From an uncultured Eubacteriales bacterium (GTDB taxonomy: Bacteria > Bacillota > Clostridia > UBA1381): a DNA stretch of 20,515 nucleotides. Made by a program: the position numbers and the translations under genes. Positions within the stretch are counted from its first letter, which is position 1; each line of letters begins with the position of its first letter. Where the stretch lies: positions 1 to 20,515 of the forward strand of contig USPO01000007.1 of NCBI GenBank assembly GCA_900556575.1, written 5' to 3'. Below the pieces are notes generated by a model, which worked only from the letters and a program-made list of their open reading frames with translations, ran no database searches and had not been told where the DNA came from. Shown in pieces: positions 1 through 6,536 of this stretch.

Positions 1-1092
1 ATCAAGTACAAGTTTTTTACCGTCATCTATTTCTTCCGTCTCGTCCATTACGTTAAATACACGTTCCGCACCGGCAAGTGCCGACATAATATTTGTAAGC
101 TGCTGTGAAAGCTCGTTTATCGGACGTGAAAACTGACGTGAGAAATTAACGAAAACAGTAAGTCCGCCTATATCAAGAGATGCAGCAGCCATACCGCCGC
201 CCCATTTAGATACAAACGCAATTACCGCTCCCACGCAGGCAGTCAAAGTATAATTTACCTGGCTCATCGCATTCATGCATGGTCCCATAATACCGCCTAT
301 AAATTGTGCCTTGACCTGTGCATTTCTCAAATCTGTATTAAGTACTGAAAAATCGTCAATAATTTTCTTTTCGTGATTAAATACCTTTACAACCTTTTGT
401 CCGGTAACGGTTTCTTCTATATATCCATTTACCTTACCAAGAGATTTCTGCTGATCGCCGAAATACTTTCTCGACTTGTTTGCAATCGTTGTTCCTATCT
501 TTGCCATAATAGGCGACATAATGATAGTAACAAGTGCAAGCACCCAGTTGGTGTAAAGCATAAGAATAAGCGTTCCGACAAGTGTTATAACTCCCGAAAA
601 AATCTGAACAAGAGTTGAATTAAGCATTTCACCTATTATATCAACGTCATTTGTAAATCGGCTCATAATATCACCGGTCGGATTTGTATCAAAATATCTT
701 ACCGGCAAGGTTTGAAGCTTTTTAAACAGACTTTCTCTTATTCTTCTCAATGTTCCCTGCGAAACACCTATCATTGTTCTTGCCTGAACATATGTTGCCG
801 CTACTCCGAGGAAGTATACAACCGCCATCATGAACAAGCCCATTGCAAGTCCCGCAATTTTGGATTTTGCATCTCCTTCACCCGTAAGTCCGTTTATGAT
901 AGGACGCAGCATATATGATGCACCGAGGTTTGCCGATGAACTTATCAGCACACACACCAATGCAAGAGCAATTTTCCCTTTTTCTTCTTCAAGATACGAA
1001 AACAGTCTTTTTACAGTTGCTTTCATATTTTTAGGCTTCTGCTTTTTTCTGTTTCTCGCATCTCTTCCATTTCCCATTGGACCCGGAGGCAT
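1..1092 (-). CDS. ABC exporter half-transporter, catalytic-type (TM288/YfiC-like) subunit, 3' end cut by the window
   Basis: This frame is open from an ATG at 1092 to base 1, so the C-terminus lies outside the window. About 364 residues are visible. They start with a Met/Pro/Gly-rich basic tail (MPPGPMGNGRDARNRKKQK), followed by a type I ABC exporter transmembrane domain. Typical family stretches are FDTNPTGDIMSRFTNDVD in the first coupling-helix region and a late SRPINELSQQLTNIMSA before the linker. The visible part ends in the linker (KKLVLD), so the whole nucleotide-binding domain is missing. The start is supported by AGGAGG about 9 nt upstream (1102-1107), and only one base separates it from the stop of the preceding gene. 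By family logic this is the partner of the degenerate subunit upstream and should carry the intact catalytic Glu and switch His, but that cannot be seen here. The substrate is unknown; drugs, lipids or peptides are all possible for this family. Confidence 0.9.
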   Translation of the reverse strand, partial: MPPGPMGNGRDARNRKKQKPKNMKATVKRLFSYLEEEKGKIALALVCVLISSSANLGASYMLRPIINGLTGEGDAKSKIAGLAMGLFMMAVVYFLGVAATYVQARTMIGVSQGTLRRIRESLFKKLQTLPVRYFDTNPTGDIMSRFTNDVDIIGEMLNSTLVQIFSGVITLVGTLILMLYTNWVLALVTIIMSPIMAKIGTTIANKSRKYFGDQQKSLGKVNGYIEETVTGQKVVKVFNHEKKIIDDFSVLNTDLRNAQVKAQFIGGIMGPCMNAMSQVNYTLTACVGAVIAFVSKWGGGMAAASLDIGGLTVFVNFSRQFSRPINELSQQLTNIMSALAGAERVFNVMDETEEIDDGKKLVLD

Positions 1093-1093
1093 T

Positions 1094-2845
1094 TTAGGAC
1101 ACCTCCTTTTCGTCTTTATCCTTCTGCGAATAGTAAATATCTCTATATTCTCCGCAGTTTTTCATAAGCTCATCATGTGTTCCCATTCCGGCAATTTTTC
1201 CGTCCTCAAGAACAATAATCTCATCGGCATCTATAACCGATGTAATTCTCTGAGCAATTATAATCTTCGTTGTTTCTTTTAGGCTTGTCGCAAAGGCTTC
1301 ACGAATTTTTGCTTCAGTTGCTGTATCCACCGCACTTGTGGAGTCATCCAAGATAAGTATCTTTGGTTTCTTGAGCAATGCTCTCGCAATACAAAGACGC
1401 TGCTTCTGACCGCCGGAAACATTGACTCCGCCCTGACCAAGCTCCATATTGTATCCGTCCGTGAACGTATTTATAAATCCGTCTGCCTGTGCCGCATCAG
1501 CCGCCACACGGATTTCCTCCTCTGTTGCATTTTCATCGCCCCAGCGAAGATTTTCTTCTATCGTACCGCTGAAAAGCACATTCTTCTGAAGAACCATGCC
1601 CACACCGTCACGAAGATTTTTTAAGCTGTAATCTCTTACATCCACCCCGTCAACAAGCACACTTCCCGAATTTACATCGTAAAATCTCGGAATAAGCTGT
1701 ACGAGAGAAGATTTTCCCGAACCCGTTGTTCCTATAATTCCGACTATTCTTCCCGGCTCTGCCGTAAACGAAACATGGTCAAGAATATTTTCCGAACGGT
1801 TCTCGTAATATTTAAAGCACACATCCTTAAATTCAACTCTGCCCTCTGTAACCTTTTTTTCCGGTTCAGCCGAATTTTCATCCGTTAAATCAGGTTCTGT
1901 GCTTAATACCTCTTTAACTCTTGCCGATGATGCCAAGGCTCTCGAAAGCTGCATGAACAGCATTGAAACCATCATCAACGACATGAGTATTTGAGTTATA
2001 TATGTAATAAATGCCGTCAAATCACCTACACCCATAGTTCCGCCCACAACAAAGTTACCTCCGAGCCATACAACTGCAAGAGTCGTAACATTCATTGCAA
2101 GAGTCATCACAGGCATGGTTGTTATAACTATTCTCAATGCCCTTAAAGTAGAGTTCATGAGGTCATCATTTGCAGCGATAAATTTTTCATTTTCAAAGTC
2201 CTGGCGAACAAATGATTTTATAACTCGTACATTAGTGATATTTTCCTGAATTCCTGAATTTAAGGTATCAAGTTTTTTCTGCATTATATTAAAACGCGGA
2301 AAGGCTGTTTTTAAAAGGAGTGCAATTACAATTGCAAGCAGTGGAATAACTACCGCAAGCACTCCTGCAAGCTCCATATTAATCTTGCAAGCCATTATAA
2401 TTCCGCCGATTAGCATACCCGGTGAACGCATCGCCATAATAAGCAGCATTCTGACCATGTTCTGCATCTGTGTTATATCATTTGTAAGACGAGTTACCAA
2501 TGAACCCGTTGAAAAATTATCTATATTCTTGAAAGAGAATGACTGAACCTTTTCAAAAACTCCCTTTCTTAAATCTGCACTGAAATAGACCGAGGCACGA
2601 ATTGCAAAAAAATGTCCGCCGATACCGCCGATTATCATCAGCAGTATGCAGGCAAACATAATTAACGCTCTGGATATGATATAGCCTGTTCCCAGACCCA
2701 TGCTTTCAGCACCAATGCCATAATCTATCATAGTACCCATAAGCTTCGGCAATACTATTTCTCCTGCGACCTCTGACAGCATCAGCAGAGGTCCCAGGAT
2801 AAAGTACAGGAGATACGGTTTAATGTATTTCCAGTAAAATTTCAA
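1094..2845 (-). CDS. ABC exporter half-transporter with degenerate ATPase site (TM287/YfiB-like)
   Basis: This 583-residue protein fuses a six-helix type I exporter domain (about 1-320) to a nucleotide-binding domain (about 340-583). Visible motifs are Walker A GTTGSGKSS (372-380), Q-loop with LQKNVLFSGTIEENL, signature VSGGQ (476-480), and Walker B LILDD, where the catalytic Glu position is Asp501. The switch His is Gln532 (IIIAQRITSV). Both substitutions mark the non-catalytic half of heterodimeric exporters such as Thermotoga TM287/TM288. The next gene downstream is the expected partner, one base away. The start is a TTG at 2845: an in-frame stop lies just upstream, AGGTGA sits 6 nt before it, and the next in-frame ATG (residue 22) would cut into the first membrane helix. 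The gene follows pyrG by 13 nt. The substrate cannot be read from sequence; the family includes multidrug and lipid exporters. Confidence 0.93.
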   Translation of the reverse strand: MKFYWKYIKPYLLYFILGPLLMLSEVAGEIVLPKLMGTMIDYGIGAESMGLGTGYIISRALIMFACILLMIIGGIGGHFFAIRASVYFSADLRKGVFEKVQSFSFKNIDNFSTGSLVTRLTNDITQMQNMVRMLLIMAMRSPGMLIGGIIMACKINMELAGVLAVVIPLLAIVIALLLKTAFPRFNIMQKKLDTLNSGIQENITNVRVIKSFVRQDFENEKFIAANDDLMNSTLRALRIVITTMPVMTLAMNVTTLAVVWLGGNFVVGGTMGVGDLTAFITYITQILMSLMMVSMLFMQLSRALASSARVKEVLSTEPDLTDENSAEPEKKVTEGRVEFKDVCFKYYENRSENILDHVSFTAEPGRIVGIIGTTGSGKSSLVQLIPRFYDVNSGSVLVDGVDVRDYSLKNLRDGVGMVLQKNVLFSGTIEENLRWGDENATEEEIRVAADAAQADGFINTFTDGYNMELGQGGVNVSGGQKQRLCIARALLKKPKILILDDSTSAVDTATEAKIREAFATSLKETTKIIIAQRITSVIDADEIIVLEDGKIAGMGTHDELMKNCGEYRDIYYSQKDKDEKEVS

Positions 2846-2851
2846 AACTAT

Positions 2852-2857
2852 TCACCT
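2852..2857 (-). promoter_or_regulatory. Ribosome binding site supporting a TTG start
   Basis: On the minus strand AGGTGA lies 6 nt before the TTG at 2843-2845. It sits in the 13-nt gap just after the pyrG stop codon, so ribosomes ending on pyrG would be close by. It supports TTG as the true start of the ABC gene. Confidence 0.65.
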
Positions 2858-2858
2858 A

Positions 2859-4478
2859 TTATTCGCCTTTCTTCTTTGCAAGAGCAGCTCCTATAAAGCC
2901 CTTGAAAAGAGGATGTGCATGGTTCGGGCGTGACTTGAATTCCGGATGCGACTGAACACCTACGTACCAATCATTTGCCGGGATTTCAACCATTTCAACA
3001 AGCTTGTCATCTGGTGACTGACCGCTTATAGCCAAACCTGCCTCTGTGAGTTCCTTTCTGTAATAATTGTTGTATTCATATCTGTGTCTGTGTCTCTCAT
3101 AAACCAAATCACTGCCGTAAATCTCAGCTGCAAGACTTCCCGGTGTAATCTTACACGGATATAAACCGAGACGCATTGTTCCTCCGAGGTTTTCAACGTC
3201 CTTCTGCTCAGGCATAAGGTCAATTACAGGGTGAGTTGTATTCGGATTAAGTTCACTTGAATGAGCATCCGCATAACCCAGTACATTTCTTGCATATTCT
3301 ATAACAGCAATCTGCATACCGAGACAAATACCGAAGTACGGAACATTATGCTCTCTCGCATACTGTGCTGCAACAATCATACCTTCAACGCCTCTTTCAC
3401 CGAAGCCTCCCGGTACAATTATACCATCACAGTTCTTAAGCTTTTCATCAACATCATCCTTGGTCAATTCTTCCGAATCAATCCATTCGATATTGACATT
3501 GCAGTAATTTTCAATTCCACCGTGCTTTAATGACTCAACAATTGAAATATATGCATCATGAAGTGCAACATACTTACCCACAAGACCGATAGTAACTTCA
3601 TCTCCGCCCTTCATAAGATCTTTAACTACATTTACCATACGAGTCCAATCCTCCATATCAGGAGTTCTGTCCTCCAAACCAAGCTTGCGGCAAACAACCT
3701 TTGCAAGTCCTTCTTTCTCAAGCTCTAACGGAACTTCATATAATGTATCAAGGTCAAGATTCTCTACAACGCTGTCCTTTGAAACGTTACAGAATAATGC
3801 AATCTTATCTGTCACTCCCTCTTCAAGACGCTGTTCTGTTCTTAATACAATAACATCCGGCTGAATACCTAAGCTTAACAGTTCCTTAACACTGTGCTGT
3901 GTCGGCTTTGTTTTCTGTTCGCCCGAAACTCTTAAAAGCGGTACAAGGGTAAGATGTATGTAGATACAATTCTCCTTGCCCACTTCTGTTGATACCTGAC
4001 GGATTGCTTCAAGGAACGGAGTTGATTCAATATCACCTACCGTACCGCCAATCTCTGTAATTACTATATCGGTATTCTGATGCTTTGCAACACGATATAC
4101 TCTGTCTTTTATTTCATTTGTAATATGCGGAATTACCTGAACAGTCTTGCCCTCGTAATCACCGCGGCGTTCCTTCATTATTACTGAATTATATATCTTA
4201 CCTGTTGTAACATTTGAATTGATGCTTAAATTTTCATCAATAAATCTCTCGTAGTGTCCGAGGTCAAGATCTGTTTCTGCACCATCATCAGTTACGAATA
4301 CCTCTCCGTGCTGATACGGGCTTAACGTACCGGGGTCAATATTAATATACGGGTCAAACTTCTGCATTGTTACCTTATAGCCTCTTGCCTTCAAGAGTCT
4401 GCCGAGTGATGCAGCTGTAATGCCCTTGCCCAAGCCTGAAACAACTCCGCCGGTTACGAAAATATACTTTGTGTTCAT
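2859..4478 (-). CDS. pyrG: CTP synthase (glutamine-hydrolysing)
   Basis: CTP synthase makes CTP from UTP, ATP and glutamine as the last step of de novo pyrimidine nucleotide synthesis in the cytoplasm. From the chosen start it has 539 residues, the usual family length. The N-terminal synthetase domain (about 1-270) begins with the P-loop-like GGVVSGLGKG (10-19) and includes QKFDPYINIDPGT. The C-terminal class I glutaminase domain (about 295-539) has the oxyanion loop in GGFGERGVEGM, nucleophile Cys385 in GICLGMQ, and the His511/Glu513 pair in SHPEF. All key residues are present. An upstream ATG at 4490 would add four residues, but that ATG overlaps the GGAGG that serves the ATG at 4478, so the shorter form is preferred. 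It lies 35 nt after the aminotransferase and 13 nt before the ABC genes. I see no terminator hairpin in the gap before it, so no sign of the attenuator found upstream of pyrG in Bacillus. Confidence 0.98.
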   Translation of the reverse strand: MNTKYIFVTGGVVSGLGKGITAASLGRLLKARGYKVTMQKFDPYINIDPGTLSPYQHGEVFVTDDGAETDLDLGHYERFIDENLSINSNVTTGKIYNSVIMKERRGDYEGKTVQVIPHITNEIKDRVYRVAKHQNTDIVITEIGGTVGDIESTPFLEAIRQVSTEVGKENCIYIHLTLVPLLRVSGEQKTKPTQHSVKELLSLGIQPDVIVLRTEQRLEEGVTDKIALFCNVSKDSVVENLDLDTLYEVPLELEKEGLAKVVCRKLGLEDRTPDMEDWTRMVNVVKDLMKGGDEVTIGLVGKYVALHDAYISIVESLKHGGIENYCNVNIEWIDSEELTKDDVDEKLKNCDGIIVPGGFGERGVEGMIVAAQYAREHNVPYFGICLGMQIAVIEYARNVLGYADAHSSELNPNTTHPVIDLMPEQKDVENLGGTMRLGLYPCKITPGSLAAEIYGSDLVYERHRHRYEYNNYYRKELTEAGLAISGQSPDDKLVEMVEIPANDWYVGVQSHPEFKSRPNHAHPLFKGFIGAALAKKKGE

Positions 4479-4483
4479 GTTTT

Positions 4484-4488
4484 CCTCC
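4484..4488 (-). promoter_or_regulatory. pyrG ribosome binding site deciding the start
   Basis: The minus-strand string ATGGAGGAAAACATG contains GGAGG 5 nt before the second ATG (4478). The first ATG (4490) overlaps this site and has only weak purine sequence before it. This argues for initiation at 4478. Confidence 0.75.
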
Positions 4489-4513
4489 ATTCCGCTTTTA
4501 CGGTTTTTCTATA

Positions 4514-5689
4514 TTATTTCTTGTGTCTTTTAACAAATCTTTCTATTCTTATCAATGCTTCTTTAATATTATCTATCGAATATGCATATGAGCATCTTAT
4601 GAAGCCTTCGCCGGACTCACCGAATGCATTTCCCGGAACAACAGCAACCTTTTCTTCCTGAAGAAGCTGATTACAGAATTCTTCCGAACTCATTCCTAGA
4701 CTCTTAATGCACGGGAACACATAGAATGCACCCAACGGTTCAAAGCACGACAACCCCATTGCACGGAAACCGTCTACTATATAGCGGCGTCTGTAATTAT
4801 ACTCATTTACCATATCCTCGACATCCTGGTCACAGTTTTTTAATGCCTCGATTGCGGCATACTGTGCTGTGGTCGGGGCAGACATAATACCGAACTGATG
4901 AACCTTTGTCATAAGCTTGATTATTCTTTCCGGTCCGAGTGCATATCCGAGACGCCAGCCTGTCATTGCAAAGGCCTTTGAAAAGCCGTTTACAACAACC
5001 GTTCTTTCTCTCATTCCGTCAATAGCCGAGAATGGAACGTGAGGCTCGCCACCGTAACGAAGCTCGCCGTAAATTTCATCCGATAATACAAGAATATTAG
5101 TATCCTTTAATACCTCTGCTATCGCTTCCAAATCCTCACGCGACATAACACCGCCCGTCGGATTGTTCGGGAACGGTAAAATCAAAAGCTTTGTCTTATC
5201 AGTTATCTTTTCTTTAAGCTGTTCGGGAAGAAGTCTGAAGCTGTCCTCTTCCTTTGTTTCAATAGCAATAGGAACACCGCCCGCCATTAGTGTAAGCGGC
5301 TTGTAACATACGAAACTCGGTTCAACGATAAGAACCTCATCGCCCGGATTTACAACGCATCTGATCATTGCATCTATTGCCTCCGAACCACCGACTGTTA
5401 CGAGAACCTCTTTTTTCGGGTCATATGTCATACCGTATTTTCTTTCATTGTAGCGGCAGATTTCGTTTCTCAGCTCCATAAGTCCAGCATTAGCGGTATA
5501 ATAAGTCTGTCCCTTTTCAAGGGAATAAATACCTGCCTCACGAATTGACCACGGAGTAGCAAAATCCGGCTCTCCTACACCCAAGGAAATAGCATCCTCC
5601 ATAACTGCTACTATATCAAAAAACTTTCTGATGCCGGACGGAGCAAGCCCGTCAACGACAGGAGAAACCAGCTTATCCAAATCTATCAT
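4514..5689 (-). CDS. PLP-dependent class I/II aminotransferase
   Basis: This 391-residue protein is a fold-type I, class I aminotransferase of the aspartate/aromatic/PatA-like group. Visible family features in order: GVGEPDFATP near residue 38, the PLP-contact segment PFPNNPTGG, SDEIYGEL (Asp and Tyr that hold the cofactor), Lys238 in NGFSKAFAMTGWRLGY as the Schiff-base lysine, and the carboxylate-binding Arg in EGFIRCSYAYS. The catalytic set is complete. The amino donor and acceptor cannot be read with confidence; aspartate, aromatic, alanine or N-acetyl-diaminopimelate aminotransferases all share this pattern. The start codon overlaps the stop of the upstream lrp-type gene (ATGA), with AGGTGA about 7 nt ahead, so translation is likely coupled. 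Pairing with an Lrp/AsnC regulator fits amino-acid-responsive control. Confidence 0.93.
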   Translation of the reverse strand: MIDLDKLVSPVVDGLAPSGIRKFFDIVAVMEDAISLGVGEPDFATPWSIREAGIYSLEKGQTYYTANAGLMELRNEICRYNERKYGMTYDPKKEVLVTVGGSEAIDAMIRCVVNPGDEVLIVEPSFVCYKPLTLMAGGVPIAIETKEEDSFRLLPEQLKEKITDKTKLLILPFPNNPTGGVMSREDLEAIAEVLKDTNILVLSDEIYGELRYGGEPHVPFSAIDGMRERTVVVNGFSKAFAMTGWRLGYALGPERIIKLMTKVHQFGIMSAPTTAQYAAIEALKNCDQDVEDMVNEYNYRRRYIVDGFRAMGLSCFEPLGAFYVFPCIKSLGMSSEEFCNQLLQEEKVAVVPGNAFGESGEGFIRCSYAYSIDNIKEALIRIERFVKRHKK

Positions 5690-6168
5690 AATGTAATCAC
5701 CTGTCTTGTATCCTTTTCATCATCCTCGAATACAATTCCTTCCTCTTTATATTTCTTAAGCACAAAATGTGTAGCGGTAGAAATAATCGAATCCATAGGT
5801 GCAATCTTCTGTGCAACGAAAAGAGCAACCTCCTGCATAGTCTTGCCTTCAATAGTAATAGCGAGATCATATGCACCGGACATAAGATACAGTGAGGTTA
5901 CCTGAGGGTACTTATAAATTCTTTCGGCAATCTTATCAAAGCCTTCGCCCCTTTGCGGAGTAACCTTTAATTCAATCAAAGCAGTTACCACGTTACGGTC
6001 TGTTTTATCCCAGTTGACAATAGTTCTGTATCCTACGATAACATTGTTGCGTTCAAGCTCAGCTAATCTTTCATCTACCTCACTTTCCTCAATACGCAGC
6101 ATTGCTGCGATCTTCGCTCGGTCGATCTTGCCTTTCTCTATATCAAGAAGTCTTAAAATTTCATTCAT
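5686..6168 (-). CDS. Lrp/AsnC-family transcriptional regulator
   Basis: This 160-residue protein has the size and layout of the Lrp/AsnC family (E. coli Lrp has 164). An N-terminal winged helix-turn-helix (about 1-50, including DRAKIAAMLRIEESEVDERL and the NNVIVGYRTIVNW wing) is joined to a C-terminal ligand-binding RAM domain (about 65-145, with TALIELKVTP, the SLYLMSGAYDLAITIEG segment and FVAQKIAPM). Such proteins bind DNA as dimers or octamers and respond to amino acids. GGAGG lies upstream of the ATG at 6168. It overlaps the aminotransferase by 4 nt. A palindrome that matches the E. coli Lrp consensus at 14 of 15 positions lies 35 nt upstream, which suggests autoregulation; the effector is unknown. 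Confidence 0.93.
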   Translation of the reverse strand: MNEILRLLDIEKGKIDRAKIAAMLRIEESEVDERLAELERNNVIVGYRTIVNWDKTDRNVVTALIELKVTPQRGEGFDKIAERIYKYPQVTSLYLMSGAYDLAITIEGKTMQEVALFVAQKIAPMDSIISTATHFVLKKYKEEGIVFEDDEKDTRQVITL

Positions 6169-6199
6169 TATTTTGTAATCCCTCCTTACATTTAATATT

Positions 6200-6220
6200 G
6201 AGCCGTATAATATACTGCTC
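6200..6220 (-). promoter_or_regulatory. Candidate Lrp-family operator (near-perfect 21-bp palindrome)
   Basis: On the minus strand the arms GAGC-A-GTATA and TATAC-G-GCTC flank a single central T, giving ten-base arms with one mismatch. Its core CAGTATATTATACGG (6203-6217) agrees at 14 of 15 positions with the E. coli Lrp consensus YAGHAWATTWTDCTR; only the T before the final purine differs. It ends 31-35 nt before the start codon of an Lrp/AsnC-family gene. Self-binding is common in that family. The site lies downstream of the best promoter candidate, which would fit repression by roadblock or wrapping. Function is inferred. Confidence 0.55.
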
Positions 6221-6254
6221 GAACAGCTGTTTTTGAGACAATAAAGCCATATTT

Positions 6255-6312
6255 AATTTGGGGGACACTTCATATAATTGAAGTATTTGCATATTCTGTA
6301 TGCCCCAAAATT
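6255..6312 (-). promoter_or_regulatory. Candidate structured 5' leader (three-way junction) of the lrp operon
   Basis: Read on the minus strand, TTTGGGG (6303-6309) can pair with CCCCAAA (about 6257-6263) as a closing stem. Inside are two hairpins: GCATA/TATGC with loop CAGAA (6289-6303) and ACTTCA/TGAAGT with loop ATTATA (6267-6284). One G is shared between the closing stem and the first hairpin, so one of the two loses a pair. The arrangement looks like a small three-way junction. I do not recognise it as any known riboswitch class, and no U-tract follows it. In AT-rich DNA some pairing is expected by chance. Confidence 0.3.
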
Positions 6313-6343
6313 TTATTCAAAAATAGTGCTATTCTATCTTATT

Positions 6344-6372
6344 ATTATATATCAATTCCATGTAAATTTCCA
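6344..6372 (-). promoter_or_regulatory. Candidate sigma-A promoter for the lrp-aminotransferase-pyrG-ABC row
   Basis: On the minus strand TGGAAA (6367-6372, 4 of 6 matches to TTGACA) is followed after exactly 17 bases by a perfect TATAAT (6344-6349). It would start transcription near 6337 and give a leader of about 170 nt. The region is so AT-rich that a chance TATAAT is possible. Confidence 0.4.
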
Positions 6373-6490
6373 TAGTTTTTTCAAAAAAATTTTGTACAAA
6401 ATTATGCGTGATTTTTTGTGTTTTATTATCAATTCGGAAAAGTTTTTTTCTATTGACACGATTTTTGCCGATTTAAAAGATAATTTATCA

Positions 6491-6530
6491 AAAGAACAGA
6501 GGCAAAGAATAGACCTTGCCTCTGCTCCTT
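6491..6530 (-). terminator. Intrinsic terminator of the SLH-protein gene
   Basis: Seven bases after the stop codon, the minus strand carries a hairpin whose core stem is CAGAGGCAA/TTGCCTCTG (6516-6524 with 6497-6505), extendable to about 15 pairs with two G-U wobbles, around a 10-nt loop. A short run of Ts (6490-6493) follows. This is a standard factor-independent terminator and separates the surface block from the lrp operon. Confidence 0.85.
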
Positions 6531-6536
6531 ATTATT

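Larger units (their letters stand above)
6169..6536. other. AT-rich intergenic regulatory region between the SLH gene and the lrp operon
   Basis: No convincing gene lies in these 368 bases. Going along the minus strand, it holds the intrinsic terminator of the SLH gene (6491-6530), about 110 bases of A/T-rich sequence with no clear element, a candidate promoter (6344-6372), a possible structured leader (6255-6312), a 10-bp perfect palindrome AACAGCTGTT (6222-6231), the Lrp-like operator (6200-6220), and the ribosome site of the lrp-family gene. The short plus-strand frame starting at 6278 is compositionally AT-rich, has no ribosome site, and overlaps these elements, so I do not call it. Confidence 0.7.

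Noticed and set aside
830..1282. Plus-strand 150-residue open frame
   Set aside because: It lies antisense over two clear ABC transporter genes and has no family features.
3026..3223. Minus-strand small frame inside pyrG
   Set aside because: It is a shifted frame of the pyrG coding sequence, which has a complete and conserved product.
4479..4490. Upstream ATG of pyrG at 4490
   Set aside because: It overlaps the GGAGG serving the ATG at 4478 and adds four residues that precede the usual CTP synthase N-terminus.
6205..6215. TATATT/TATTAT inside the Lrp-like palindrome as a -10 element
   Set aside because: The only -35-like hexamer (TTGTCT) is 21-23 bases away, which is too far; the TATAAT at 6344-6349 is better placed.
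6222..6231. Perfect 10-bp palindrome AACAGCTGTT
   Set aside because: Short, and the Lrp-like palindrome next to it is longer and fits a known consensus; not called separately as an operator.
6452..6457. Perfect TTGACA on the plus strand
   Set aside because: No -10 element at the right distance and no plus-strand gene downstream.
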